From positions 1 to 43,501 of the forward strand of contig JAFRZA010000036.1 of assembly GCA_017442805.1 (NCBI GenBank): 43,501 nucleotides of DNA, given 5' to 3'. This stretch comes from Erysipelotrichaceae bacterium (GTDB lineage: Bacteria; Bacillota_I; Bacilli_A; Erysipelotrichales; Erysipelotrichaceae). Positions within the stretch are counted from its first letter, which is position 1. Each line of letters starts with the position of its first letter. This document shows positions 24,918 through 33,556 of this stretch, one piece after another. Made by a program: the position numbers and the translations under genes. The notes below the pieces were generated by a model. The model worked only from the letters and a program-made list of their open reading frames with translations, was not told the DNA's origin and searched no databases.

Positions 24918-25754
24918 ATGAAAATTTGCGAAGTCATTGAAACCATCAAGAAGAACTGCAAGGGTTACGGCAGCATCGACGAAGCCAGAACCAGAGACCA
25001 GGTCCTCTACGGACCGGTGGACAGAGAATGCACCGGCATCGTTACCACCATTTACGCTTCCATTGAGGTCATTAAGAAGGCCCATGAACTGGGTGCCAAC
25101 CTGATCGTCAGCCACGAAGCCTGCTTCTGGAACCACGGCGATCACACCGACTGGCTGAAGGACAATAAGACCTTCCAGCTCAAGAAGGCCCTTTTGGACG
25201 AATACGGCATCACCGTCTGGCGCGATCACGACTACATTCACTCCGGCGTGCTGTATCAGGGCAACTACGTCGACGGCATCTTCTACGGCCTGGCCAACGA
25301 ACTGGGCTGGCACGACTACGTCATCGGCAATAAGTTCATGCCCATGATGTTCGAGATTCCCGAAACTCCGACCAGAGAGCTGGCACAGTACCTGATGGAA
25401 AGAATGAACCTGAAGGGCATGAAGACCATGGGCGATCTTGACGGCACCAGTAAGCGCATCATGATCCCGATGCACATCATCGGTCAGTTCGACAATGAAG
25501 TTCTCAAGAACGCCGAGGAAAATGACATTGACACCATTCTGGCCATGGAAATAACCGACTTCACCGTTGCCATCTATATGCGCGACGGCGCTCAGCTCGG
25601 TCAGGGCAAGAAGGTCCTGGCCGCGGGCCACTTCAACGTTGAGGAACCGGGCATGAAATGGCTGGCGGAAACCATTCTTCCGGAACTGCTGCCCGACATC
25701 AGGGCTACCTTCGTGCAGGCCGGCGATTCCTACACGATGCTGCTGAGAAAATAA
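24918..25754 (+). CDS. NIF3-family dinuclear metal protein, atypical
   Basis: 278 residues. The layout is that of NIF3/YbgI proteins: TGIVTTIYASIEVIKKAHELGANLIVSHEACFW, a WRDHDYIHSG segment (about 109-118) and the closing AAGHFNVEEPGMKWLAE (about 236-252), which normally provide His, Asp and Glu ligands of two metals. The classic HHP is replaced by SHEA, so one metal ligand differs. Family function is debated (metal-dependent hydrolase, GTP cyclohydrolase-type fold). TATAAT lies at about 24872-24877; AGAGGTCAGAAAG precedes the ATG. Separated from the kinase by a terminator. Confidence 0.75.
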   Translation: MKICEVIETIKKNCKGYGSIDEARTRDQVLYGPVDRECTGIVTTIYASIEVIKKAHELGANLIVSHEACFWNHGDHTDWLKDNKTFQLKKALLDEYGITVWRDHDYIHSGVLYQGNYVDGIFYGLANELGWHDYVIGNKFMPMMFEIPETPTRELAQYLMERMNLKGMKTMGDLDGTSKRIMIPMHIIGQFDNEVLKNAEENDIDTILAMEITDFTVAIYMRDGAQLGQGKKVLAAGHFNVEEPGMKWLAETILPELLPDIRATFVQAGDSYTMLLRK

Positions 25755-25756
25755 GA

Positions 25757-25785
25757 AAGACAGGACAGCCGTAAAGCTGTCTTTC
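25757..25785 (+). terminator. Hairpin after the NIF3 gene
   Basis: AAAGACAG/CTGTCTTT with an alternative GACAGC/GCTGTC pairing; short T-run. It overlaps the leader of pcp, so it may attenuate rather than stop transcription. Confidence 0.5.
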
Positions 25786-25799
25786 CATATGGAGAAAAC

Positions 25800-26405
25800 A
25801 TGAAGATCCTTTTGACCGCCTTCGAGCCTTTCGGAGGCGAAGAACTCAATTCATCTCTGGAAACCATCAGGCAGATCGGCGAAGAAACAGGCGGAGCCCG
25901 CATCGTCAAGGTGATCCTGCCGACGGTTTTCGGCCGCTCTCTCGAAGTGCTTCATGAGAACCTGAAGAAGGAAAAGCCGGACATCGTCCTCTGTCTGGGC
26001 GAAGCCGGCGGCCGCAGCAGTGTCAGCATCGAACGCATTGCCATCAATTGCATGGACGCCCGGATCCCGGATAATGCCGGATTTCAACCGGTCGACATTC
26101 CGGTCTTTGCGGACGGGCCCGCTGCCTATTTTGCCTCTCTGCCGGTTAAGAAGATGGCAGAAGCCGTCAGTTCCGCCGGCATTCCGGCAGCCGTTTCCAA
26201 CTCGGCGGGCACCTTCGTCTGTAATCAGGTGATGTACGGCCTGCTCTATTACATCGATCATGAATTCCCTGACATGGCCGGGGGCTTCATGCATCTTCCC
26301 TGGCTCAAGCAGCAGGCAGAAGGAAAACCGCAGGCTCCCTTCCTTACTCTTCAACAGGAAGTAAACTCCCTTAAGGCAGCCATTGAGGCCATCGCCGGTA
26401 AATAA
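25800..26405 (+). CDS. pcp: Pyroglutamyl-peptidase I
   Basis: 201 residues, close to the usual 200-215. Catalytic residues of the C15 cysteine peptidases are in place: Glu78 in SIERIAIN, Cys141 in NSAGTFVCNQVMY and His165 in GFMHLP. The N-terminus MKILLTAFEPFGGEELNSS is diagnostic. The cytoplasmic enzyme removes N-terminal pyroglutamate from peptides. TATGGAGAAAAC places a ribosome site 6 bases before the ATG. It may be read from the NIF3 promoter through the weak hairpin. Confidence 0.93.
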   Translation: MKILLTAFEPFGGEELNSSLETIRQIGEETGGARIVKVILPTVFGRSLEVLHENLKKEKPDIVLCLGEAGGRSSVSIERIAINCMDARIPDNAGFQPVDIPVFADGPAAYFASLPVKKMAEAVSSAGIPAAVSNSAGTFVCNQVMYGLLYYIDHEFPDMAGGFMHLPWLKQQAEGKPQAPFLTLQQEVNSLKAAIEAIAGK

Positions 26406-26423
26406 CCATTCATTTATCATGTG

Positions 26424-26455
26424 AAAATGCCGGGCTTCTCAGTCCGGCATTTTTC
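26424..26455. terminator. Bidirectional terminator between pcp and the second CPBP gene
   Basis: AAAATGCCGG (26424-26433) pairs with CCGGCATTTT (26444-26453), T-run after it on the plus strand and A-run before it serving the minus strand. Confidence 0.85.
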
Positions 26456-26469
26456 TTTTGCTTTATCAG

Positions 26470-27393
26470 TTAATCTTCGAGATCCGACATCATGTGATCG
26501 CCGGCCACCAGCAGGAGGGCAGCGATAACTAACAGCGGGAGCATGGAAACGAGACCGTTGCCGGCCGGACCCAGAAGCCGGTAAGAACCGGTGTCCGGCT
26601 TGCAGAACAGCAGGGGCAGAGTCAGCTGGGCATTGATGGCACCATGGAAAAGGGCAGGATACCAGATGCTGCGGCTCGTCTCATACAGCCAGTCATGGAT
26701 GATGCCGGCAGCTACGGTAAACAAACAGAACAGGGCCATGCCGCTGTAGGGAAAACCGGCGTAGCCGGCCCGGTTACCGGCAGCGGCGCCGTATTCGTAG
26801 CCGATCAGGGCGATCAGCGGCCAGTGCCAGGCTCCCCAGATGATGCCGCCCAGAACATTGCCCCCTATCCGTCCGAACTTTGCCTTCAGCTGCGGATAAA
26901 GGAATCCGCGCCAGCCGGTTTCCTCGCCCAGAGCCAGCATGCTGTTAAGAAACGGGGCATAGGTAATGGCGCTGATGCAGGTTATCAGAGCATAGGTGCG
27001 GAAGTCAAGCCCCTGAGCCGCCAGCTGTTCCATGGCCTGCTGACCGGCGATTGCGGTAAGATAACCGCCGCTGAGATCAAAATGTTCGAGATGGCGCAAA
27101 AAGTACAGGCCGGCTCCGCAGATGGTCACGCTTATCGGAATCGTCAGGGCAATCACCAGAACTCTGATGTTACGGCGCAGCCGCACCTTCCAGCCCAGCA
27201 ATTTCAGACTGCCGCCGGCGACCAGCACACCCAGCATGGGAATGAACATCATCAGGGCAATGACAATCTGACCGATGAAAGTCAGGCCGGTTTCATAGAA
27301 CCGCCAGGCTGCCAGCTGCAGACCATAGGCGGTCAGAAAAGTGAAAAGCAGATACTTTAATACCATGCCGCCGTTGAATTCCTGCTTATCCAT
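26470..27393 (-). CDS. CPBP-family intramembrane metalloprotease, second copy
   Basis: 307 residues from the ATG at 27393, which has GGAGG 8 bases upstream; the longer frame starting at 27483 lies upstream of the promoter. About eight helices. Motifs are EETGWRG (EExxxR, about 155-160), WGAWHWP (xxxH, about 188) and HGAINAQLT (HxxxN, about 257). The sequence is only distantly like the copy at 22785. GEETGWRGFLYPQL is the most typical form of this motif, as in the YdiL/Abi group. Target unknown. Confidence 0.85.
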   Translation of the reverse strand: MDKQEFNGGMVLKYLLFTFLTAYGLQLAAWRFYETGLTFIGQIVIALMMFIPMLGVLVAGGSLKLLGWKVRLRRNIRVLVIALTIPISVTICGAGLYFLRHLEHFDLSGGYLTAIAGQQAMEQLAAQGLDFRTYALITCISAITYAPFLNSMLALGEETGWRGFLYPQLKAKFGRIGGNVLGGIIWGAWHWPLIALIGYEYGAAAGNRAGYAGFPYSGMALFCLFTVAAGIIHDWLYETSRSIWYPALFHGAINAQLTLPLLFCKPDTGSYRLLGPAGNGLVSMLPLLVIAALLLVAGDHMMSDLED

Positions 27394-27440
27394 GTTGTTA
27401 CCTCCTCGTCCGAATCTATTTCGATAATTTTCTAAATAAT

Positions 27441-27468
27441 AGTATACTCTCCTTTCCAGCCGTGTCAA
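27441..27468 (-). promoter_or_regulatory. SigA promoter of the second CPBP gene
   Basis: Minus strand TTGACA (27463-27468), 16-base spacer, TATACT (27441-27446). Confidence 0.8.
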
Positions 27469-27484
27469 TCGCTGCTCAGCCAAT

Positions 27485-27511
27485 TAAAAACCGGTTCATC
27501 CGGGAACCGGT
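27485..27511 (-). terminator. Terminator of the nucleotide-scavenging operon
   Basis: ACCGGTTC/GAACCGGT stem with 6-base loop, followed on the minus strand by five T residues. Confidence 0.88.
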
Positions 27512-27527
27512 CGGGCAGTGTTTCTGT

Positions 27528-28397
27528 TCAGTCTTTGATTTCAATCGTCCCGCCGCTGATCAGCCAGTCAAGCAGATTGCTGGTCTTAAGGGCCAGCGCC
27601 GGGATGTCACGGTGTCCGGCGTCCGGGTATTCCGTCAGATAGGCGACCGCTCCCTTTTTCCTGAGAGCGCTGACGATGTCCCGGGAACCGGCCGGGTCGA
27701 CGACCGTGTCGGCTGAGCCGACCAGAGCCCATAGGCGGGTTTTGGCCAGGGCTTCAATGTTACGGTCACTTGCCGCAACGCTGCCGGACATCGGCGCGAT
27801 GCAGGCAAAGACATCGGGCATCAGGATCTGAAGCTGGTAGGCGGCTGTTCCGCCCAGCGAGTGACCGGTCAATGAGACCCTGCTGAGGTCGATGCCGTAA
27901 TCATCATGGATCTTCTGAATCAGATTACGCAGATCTTCGGCAATGTCGTTCCAGTTATGCTCCGCGTCCAGCTTGGGAATTACGGCATAGGCCCTAAGAT
28001 CACCCAGATCACCCCTGCTGAGATAAAGCGTAAAGGCTTCATTGGTCAAAAGTTCTTCCGCTTCCCGGGCCCGGTTGGAGCTGCCGTGCAGATACATGAT
28101 CAGAGGCATGCCCCTGACCGGGTTGGCGGGAATGTAGAGATAGTACTGCAGGCTGCCCAGCTTCAGAAGCTGCAGGGTTCCCAGCGTCTCCGCGTCAGCG
28201 GGGACTTCCTCGATCAGCGCCGTACCCTGCGGATCTTCCGGTTCTCCGGGCTCTTCCTCAATGAGAGCGGTTCCCTGCGGATCAGCCGGATTGGGGTCAT
28301 CGGAAGATGAATCATCCGGTTTCCGGCGGTGACAGCCGCACAAAAGCAGCAATGTCACCAATATCAGAATTACCGATGATCTGATCCGTCTGTTCAT
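27528..28397 (-). CDS. Alpha/beta-hydrolase lipoprotein (esterase/phospholipase type)
   Basis: 289 residues. Lipoprotein signal LLLLCGC puts it on the outer face of the membrane (Cys at about 22). A low-complexity acidic linker contains a duplicated DPQGTALIEE unit (about 39-48 and 55-64). The catalytic domain has the oxyanion MYLHGSS, nucleophile GHSLGG (about 183-188), an acid in GSADTVVD (about 232) and His in DAGHRDIP (about 264), as in carboxylesterase/dienelactone-hydrolase-like enzymes (COG4099 type). It starts 12 bases after the amidohydrolase. Substrate unknown; extracellular ester is likely. Confidence 0.83.
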   Translation of the reverse strand: MNRRIRSSVILILVTLLLLCGCHRRKPDDSSSDDPNPADPQGTALIEEEPGEPEDPQGTALIEEVPADAETLGTLQLLKLGSLQYYLYIPANPVRGMPLIMYLHGSSNRAREAEELLTNEAFTLYLSRGDLGDLRAYAVIPKLDAEHNWNDIAEDLRNLIQKIHDDYGIDLSRVSLTGHSLGGTAAYQLQILMPDVFACIAPMSGSVAASDRNIEALAKTRLWALVGSADTVVDPAGSRDIVSALRKKGAVAYLTEYPDAGHRDIPALALKTSNLLDWLISGGTIEIKD

Positions 28398-28408
28398 CTT
28401 TCTCCTTC

Positions 28409-29698
28409 TTACATGTATTTGTCCAGCAGTTCATCAACGCCCTTAATGGGCTTGAAGGACGGCTTGTTGATGATGTGACCTCTGAAGATCACCTTGTCGA
28501 CATGGCGCAGGGCGCGCAGGTCATCCAGCGGGTTTTCCCTGACGGCGATCATGTCAGCGCTCTTGCCCTTTTCGATGCTGCCGGTGATGTCATCAATGCC
28601 GGCAATCTGAGCGTTGCGCAGGGTAGCGGTGTGCAGGGCGAAGCTGTTGGAGACGCCGACGTACTTGTGGAAGTAATACAGTTCCCGCCAGAAGTTGTAG
28701 TGGGTTACGAAGTTGCAGCCGGTATCATTGCCCAGGCCGACCGGGATGTCGTTTTCCAGGCAGGCCTTGGCGCAGTCGATGATGCCGTCAAGAACGATGC
28801 GGCCGTTGCGGCGGGCGACTTCCGGAGCCCGGCTTTCGGCCAGTTCGAATTCGGCGTAGGGGATGGCCGGGGAAAGGGTGCAGATGTCAGCTGCCTTTCT
28901 TTCCCTGAATAATCGGATGATCTGATCATCGGGTTTGGCGCCGTGCTCAATGGTGTCCACGCCGTTTTCCAGCGCCACCCTTACGCCCAGCGGGCTTTCG
29001 ACATGGGCGGCGACCTTATAGCCCAGCTCATGAGCCCTGTCGCAGACGGCCCTGACGATTTCCGGAGGCATGCGCAGCACGCCCGGTTCACCTTCTTCGG
29101 AAGCGTCCATGACCCCGCCGGTGATCATCAGCTTGATGAGATCGGGTTTGGTGGCCACGATCTGTTCCAGGTGCTCCAGCGCCTGTTGAGGCGTGGCGGC
29201 TTCAGTGGCGATCGAGCCGGCGAAATGGCCGTCAGGAACCGAGATGGCGGTATTGGCGCATAACAGTCTGGAGCCCAGCTGTTTTTCGGCGTTGATGCTG
29301 TCGCGGTTGCGGCCGTCCAAATCCAGAATGCCGCCGACGGCCCGGACGGTGGTAACACCGCTCATCAGTTCGCTGCGGGCATAGTCAGCGCCGTTATTGC
29401 GGAAATAGGTCTGGATGAGTTTGCTGCTGGAAAGCAGCTTGAAAAGACCGCGGTAATCGACCTTCTTATCACTCTTGGGCGGCTTGCCGCTTAAGGCCAG
29501 ATGGGCGTGCAGGTTGATGAGACCGGGAAGCAGGTAGGCTTTCTGAAGGTCAGTTACTTCATAGTCCTTCAGATCAGCCTGCTCAGCGGAAACGATGTCC
29601 TCGATCCTGTCGTCTTCAATCAAGACAACCAGACCGCTCTGCGGTTTCATGTCTCTGGTACCGTCGAGGATGACGGCGTTTATCAGTGCTTTTTTCAT
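28409..29698 (-). CDS. Metal-dependent amidohydrolase, imidazolonepropionase/prolidase-like
   Basis: 429 residues. Metal motif GLINLHAHLALSG (about 56-68), the TGGVMDAS strand (about 193), His ligands in VAAHVESPLG (about 228) and DTIEHGA (about 250) and the late Asp in GLGNDTGC (about 318) are as in COG1228 amidohydrolases. Members hydrolyse amide, ring or peptide bonds; several act as Xaa-Pro or aryl-dipeptide hydrolases. In this operon, between a nucleoside hydrolase and an esterase, a nucleobase or purine-ring substrate is conceivable but not shown. GGAGGAAAC precedes the start. Confidence 0.82.
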   Translation of the reverse strand: MKKALINAVILDGTRDMKPQSGLVVLIEDDRIEDIVSAEQADLKDYEVTDLQKAYLLPGLINLHAHLALSGKPPKSDKKVDYRGLFKLLSSSKLIQTYFRNNGADYARSELMSGVTTVRAVGGILDLDGRNRDSINAEKQLGSRLLCANTAISVPDGHFAGSIATEAATPQQALEHLEQIVATKPDLIKLMITGGVMDASEEGEPGVLRMPPEIVRAVCDRAHELGYKVAAHVESPLGVRVALENGVDTIEHGAKPDDQIIRLFRERKAADICTLSPAIPYAEFELAESRAPEVARRNGRIVLDGIIDCAKACLENDIPVGLGNDTGCNFVTHYNFWRELYYFHKYVGVSNSFALHTATLRNAQIAGIDDITGSIEKGKSADMIAVRENPLDDLRALRHVDKVIFRGHIINKPSFKPIKGVDELLDKYM

Positions 29699-29710
29699 GG
29701 CGGTTTCCTC

Positions 29711-30655
29711 CTAACCGGCCTTTTCGATCAGCCGGCTGACCATGTCGATGTAGGTTTCCGTAAATCTCGGGGCGTCGACTTCCAGAGCCACGCGGTGTCT
29801 CTTCTGAGACAGGTTGAGCTGCCGGAAGGTGCCGATCATCCGCCCGGTTTCTTCAACGGTGAGGTTGCATTCATACCAGTTGGTGATGATTGAAGGATCA
29901 TAGCTGGCGTAGGCGGCCAGCGGGTCGTGCATGGCTCCGCCGATCTTCTCATCCCCGTATTCACCGACATAGTAGAAGCGGGCGATGTCGTAGATGTTCT
30001 TGCCGGCCTGATTGATCTTTGGCCAGGAAGCAATGTCGCTGACTCTGAACAGTGTCCTCAAGGTGGCATCCAGCGGCACGATGTCCAGATGGACCCTGCT
30101 TTCAAAGACGAAGCGGGCCGCTTCAGGGTCATCGCCGATGTTGGCTTCCGAATAAGGGTTGCGGTTACCCTGAACGGTCAGGGCGCCGCCCATGATGGTG
30201 ATGCGGCCGACGGAGCACATCGCTTCCTCATCCCTTTTAATGCACTCGGCGCAGTTGGTCAGGGGTCCGACGAAGACCAGGTGCAGGTCTTTGCCGTACC
30301 TGCGCGCGCTTTCCAGGATGAAGTCCACGGCGCTCTGTTTCTGAGCACTGCCCAAGGGCTCGCCCAGATCGACATCGCCGATGCCGTTACGGCCGTGAAC
30401 CTGATCCAGGCGCGGACTTCTGACATAAGACTCGGAAACCCAGCTGTGATCGCAGCCGCGGTAAACCGGCACGTCACTTCTCTTGAAGTTCTCCAGAATC
30501 AGCAGGGAGTTTCTGACTGACTGGTCGACTGATATGTTGCCAAAGGTCGTGCTGACGCCCAGAAGTTCGATGTTCTCATTGGCCAGTATCCAGGTGATGG
30601 CCAGAGCGTCATCGATTCCGGTGTCGCAGTCGATTATCATCTTCATTCTTTTCAT
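29711..30655 (-). CDS. Nucleoside hydrolase (inosine/uridine-preferring type)
   Basis: 314 residues, typical of the family. DCDTGIDDA (9-17) is the calcium-binding DXDXXXDD signature; VSTTFGNIS, VFVGPLTNCAE and the late MHDPLAAYASYDP (about 240) complete the active site. It hydrolyses the N-glycosidic bond of nucleosides to base and ribose in the cytoplasm. It stands 22 bases downstream of a secreted 5'-nucleotidase, which fits stepwise use of external nucleotides. Base specificity cannot be told. Confidence 0.9.
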   Translation of the reverse strand: MKRMKMIIDCDTGIDDALAITWILANENIELLGVSTTFGNISVDQSVRNSLLILENFKRSDVPVYRGCDHSWVSESYVRSPRLDQVHGRNGIGDVDLGEPLGSAQKQSAVDFILESARRYGKDLHLVFVGPLTNCAECIKRDEEAMCSVGRITIMGGALTVQGNRNPYSEANIGDDPEAARFVFESRVHLDIVPLDATLRTLFRVSDIASWPKINQAGKNIYDIARFYYVGEYGDEKIGGAMHDPLAAYASYDPSIITNWYECNLTVEETGRMIGTFRQLNLSQKRHRVALEVDAPRFTETYIDMVSRLIEKAG

Positions 30656-30677
30656 ATTGCTGTCTTTCCTATGCTGT

Positions 30678-32324
30678 TTATTTAACCGTTATCCGGCCCT
30701 GGGGCTGGCGGTAGCTTTCGGGAATGGTCTCAAGACTGTTCATGTACTCAATCAGGCTCTGCAGGTCGACCGGTCCCTGGTCGATCAGCACTTCGCAGCC
30801 GTCAAAGACGGTATTGCCGTCGCCGCCTTCCAGAAGGAAGTAGCGGTTGGATGAAACGGTGTAGTAAGCTTCCGGATCCAGCTCAACCCAGTTTCCATCC
30901 TTCAGAACATAAACGTCGCTTACTCTTCTCTTGTCGCCGACGCCGGTAAACAGGCCGTTGTCATCCAGCTGGACGGCTGACTGGACGGAAGTGTTGATGG
31001 TGTATTTCAGTCCGGAGACCTGAACGAAGCCGCCGTTTTCACCGACCGGGTTATCCTCAAAGAGCGTCACGGGCTGGGTGTTGCGGCTGCCCAGTTCCAG
31101 AACGTCGAGGATCTGCTGGCCGGTGCAGCGGATGCTGGAGAGCACGTTGGTGAAGGGCATGACGTTCAGCAGATCGCCATAGGTCACTTCGCCGGCCTCA
31201 ATGGTCTTGCGGATGCCTCCGCCGTTGTAGAGGGCAATGTCGGTATCCATCAGCGCTCTGGTCGCGTCGCAGACGAAGTCAGCCAGGTTGGTCTCACGGG
31301 TGCGGACCAGCCGCTTGCCGTTTTCATCAGCGATCGTCAGGGCAAAGGGGAGCTCACCGACTTTCTGGCTGAGGATGCCGGCCATTTCGGCGTCAGCCTT
31401 CTCAATGGCCGCCTTACTGGTCTCATCCTCCCTCTCATACTCGCTGACCAGCAGGGACTCAATGGTGCCGTCCTTGCCGATGATCAGTTCGCCGACGTTC
31501 TGCATCTTGGTGCCTGCCGATATCATCAGGACATCTTCAGCCTTGCTGTTGGGATAGCGGACGCCCGAGATCTCGGAATGGGAGTGACCGTCCAGCACGA
31601 CGTCAATGCCGCTGGTATGGGAGATCAGCGAAATGGAGTCATAGGGCTGGTTTTCGGTGACCGATCCCATGTGGGCCAGGGCGACGACATAGTCAGCGCC
31701 TTTTTTGCGGACCTCATCAACGACGCTCTGGACCTTCGTGAACAGTTCATTGCCGTTATCGCCGCCGTAGAAGTCATAGACGAACTCGCCGTCTTCCTTG
31801 AAGAAGCCCGGGGTTGAGGAAGTGATGGTGCTGGGCGTCAGAATGCCCAGATAGGCCACGGTAACCGGGCCGTAGTCGATCAGGACGTATTCGGGTACGT
31901 CCTTGAAGACGCTTTCGCCCTTGCCGCTGTAACGGGCGTTGGAAAGGACCGTCTTGAACTTCATCATGGCCTGCAGTTCTCTGAGCCGGTCCATGCCGTA
32001 GTCAAACTCGTGGTTTCCGTAAGTGACCACATCGTAATTCAATTCATTCATCAGTTCGATGATGATGCTGCCCTGGCTCAGGGTGCCGTAGGTGCCGCCC
32101 TGAATGTAGTCGCCCAGATCGACCAGGGAGACATACTGATGTTCGGCCTTGGTATCATCGACCAGCGCCTTCAGCTTGGCGTAGTTGAAGTTCTCATTGA
32201 CGCCGCAGTGAACGTCGCTGGTAAAGAAAATGTAGATGTCTTCCCTGGGTTTCAGAGACTTGCAGCCGGAAGCTGCCAGCAGAACGCAGAGAAGCAGGAC
32301 TAATGTACTGATGATTCTTTTCAT
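30678..32324 (-). CDS. 5'-nucleotidase/UshA-type metallophosphatase lipoprotein
   Basis: 548 residues. Lipobox AASGC with Cys21. The metallophosphatase domain shows FFTSDVHCG (33-41), GDYIQGG (71-77), GNHEFDYG (103-110) and LDGHSHSE (about 241-248). The 5'-nucleotidase C-terminal domain starts near 335 with ETNLADFVCDATRALMDTDIALYNGGGIR. It should dephosphorylate nucleotides on the cell surface. First gene of a four-gene operon with nucleoside hydrolase, amidohydrolase and esterase; TATAAT sits 23 bases upstream of the ATG. Confidence 0.92.
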   Translation of the reverse strand: MKRIISTLVLLLCVLLAASGCKSLKPREDIYIFFTSDVHCGVNENFNYAKLKALVDDTKAEHQYVSLVDLGDYIQGGTYGTLSQGSIIIELMNELNYDVVTYGNHEFDYGMDRLRELQAMMKFKTVLSNARYSGKGESVFKDVPEYVLIDYGPVTVAYLGILTPSTITSSTPGFFKEDGEFVYDFYGGDNGNELFTKVQSVVDEVRKKGADYVVALAHMGSVTENQPYDSISLISHTSGIDVVLDGHSHSEISGVRYPNSKAEDVLMISAGTKMQNVGELIIGKDGTIESLLVSEYEREDETSKAAIEKADAEMAGILSQKVGELPFALTIADENGKRLVRTRETNLADFVCDATRALMDTDIALYNGGGIRKTIEAGEVTYGDLLNVMPFTNVLSSIRCTGQQILDVLELGSRNTQPVTLFEDNPVGENGGFVQVSGLKYTINTSVQSAVQLDDNGLFTGVGDKRRVSDVYVLKDGNWVELDPEAYYTVSSNRYFLLEGGDGNTVFDGCEVLIDQGPVDLQSLIEYMNSLETIPESYRQPQGRITVK

Positions 32325-32340
32325 GTGCTTTTACCTCGAT

Positions 32341-32356
32341 AACATAATTATATGTT
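32341..32356 (-). promoter_or_regulatory. -10 element within a palindrome upstream of the 5'-nucleotidase
   Basis: AACATA-N4-TATGTT is a 6-bp perfect inverted repeat that contains the minus-strand -10 TATAAT (32347-32352). A repressor bound here would block the operon; the -35 is weak. Confidence 0.45.
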
Positions 32357-32368
32357 GTTTTGCCGGTG

Positions 32369-32391
32369 AAAAAAAGAAGGCTGATGCCTTC
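32369..32391 (-). terminator. Terminator of the methyltransferase/acetyltransferase pair
   Basis: GAAGGC/GCCTTC with 4-base loop, then seven T residues on the minus strand. Confidence 0.88.
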
Positions 32392-32398
32392 CTCAGGT

Positions 32399-32851
32399 TT
32401 AATAATGCACGTAGACCCGGCTCAGACTTTCGCCGTCTTCGTTTCGCGCGAAGCAGAGAAACTGCCAGCCGTATCTTTCGTAGAACTCCGTATGATCCGT
32501 CAGCAGGTACAGCGGCCTGATGCCCTTTTCCTTCATCTGCGCCACCGCCATGTTCAACAGCTGACCGGCGATGCCCTGACCGCGATAAGCTTCTTCAGTA
32601 TAGACGGCGCAGACATTGGGATGCAGGTCCTTACGCTCATGGAAGTCATTTTCAATGATTCCCAGTCCGGCAACTATCTTTCCTTCATCAAGAGCCAGAA
32701 ACCAGTCGTAGTCCGTCCGGTTCTCCAGACAGTCCATCATGCACTCAAGATAGGCTTCCACCGGTACGCCCCAGCGGCTGTGGAACCACTCGGCCGCCTC
32801 GCTGACCAGCTCGGGCCGCTGCCTTAAGCTTACGTATTCCAGGCTGCTCAT
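32399..32851 (-). CDS. GNAT-family N-acetyltransferase
   Basis: 150 residues, full length for a single GNAT domain. The acetyl-CoA loop is VYTEEAYRGQGIAGQLLNMAV (about 84-104, RGQGIA), with a preceding strand GLGIIENDFH and a late YERYGWQF. Such enzymes transfer acetyl groups to amines, antibiotics or protein termini; substrate not predictable. It overlaps the methyltransferase by 4 bases (ATGA), so the two are translationally coupled. Confidence 0.85.
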   Translation of the reverse strand: MSSLEYVSLRQRPELVSEAAEWFHSRWGVPVEAYLECMMDCLENRTDYDWFLALDEGKIVAGLGIIENDFHERKDLHPNVCAVYTEEAYRGQGIAGQLLNMAVAQMKEKGIRPLYLLTDHTEFYERYGWQFLCFARNEDGESLSRVYVHY

Positions 32852-33540
32852 AAGTCCTTCTTCCCCCGGCAGCTGAAGCAGACAATGCTCTGGACATTGC
32901 TGACGGTAACCTGCTTATACAGTTTTTCCAGCCGGCTTCTTAATGAATCCACCGTCTCAAAGGGCGGAGTGAAGAAACCGGTTCTGACATAGAGGCTCTG
33001 AATGATCCTGTCGGTCTTGCGGTTGGCTTCGGCCGCGTAGAAGCAGCCGGTAAAGATGCCGTCCTTCTTCAGTACCCGGTATGTCTGCCGGTAGGCAGCT
33101 TCCTTATCCGGAAAGGCGTGGAAACCGTTGAGGGAAACAACGGCGTCAAAGCTCTCATCCTCAAACGGCAGATCACCGACGTCGCCCTGCACGAAGCTGA
33201 CATTGTTGATGCCCAGCTCATCAGCCCGTTTCTGAGCGCTTTCCATCATTTTTGCCGAATAGTCCAGACAGGTGATGTCCGCCTTCTTTAAAGTGCGGAA
33301 AAAGGGCAGGGAAATAACACCGGTTCCTACCGGCACTTCCAGAAGTTTTCCCGCAAAATCTGCCGGAATGGCTTCCAGAGCCCGGGCCTGGTATTCCAGG
33401 ATGTCATCACGGTTCATGTGCCAGACGGCCCGGTCAACCAGCCGTCCCATCACGGTGGTGCCGGTCATCATGCCGTCATAGAAACCGTGCGCCTTGCCCA
33501 GTTCCTTATAGGCCTGTCTTATTTCATCTTTTCTTGTCAT
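32848..33540 (-). CDS. Class I SAM-dependent methyltransferase
   Basis: 230 residues from the ATG at 33540, which has AAAGGGG upstream; the in-frame ATG at 33576 lies at the -10 itself and has no ribosome site. Motif I is LLEVPVGTGVISLP (67-80), followed by ITCLDYSAKMMESAQKR, VQGDVGDLPFEDESFDAVVS and LKKDGIFTG, the normal order of a Methyltransf_11/25 domain. Small-molecule substrate likely but unknown. Co-translated with the GNAT gene. Confidence 0.85.
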   Translation of the reverse strand: MTRKDEIRQAYKELGKAHGFYDGMMTGTTVMGRLVDRAVWHMNRDDILEYQARALEAIPADFAGKLLEVPVGTGVISLPFFRTLKKADITCLDYSAKMMESAQKRADELGINNVSFVQGDVGDLPFEDESFDAVVSLNGFHAFPDKEAAYRQTYRVLKKDGIFTGCFYAAEANRKTDRIIQSLYVRTGFFTPPFETVDSLRSRLEKLYKQVTVSNVQSIVCFSCRGKKDL

Positions 33541-33556
33541 GCCTTTACCCCTTTGG

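Noticed and set aside
22785..27393. Two CPBP proteases plus neighbours as a bacteriocin cluster
   Set aside because: No precursor peptide, maturation enzyme or exporter between them, and each gene has its own promoter and terminator.
27394..27483. Longer start of the second CPBP protease
   Set aside because: It would cover the TTGACA-N16-TATACT promoter; the inner ATG has GGAGG.
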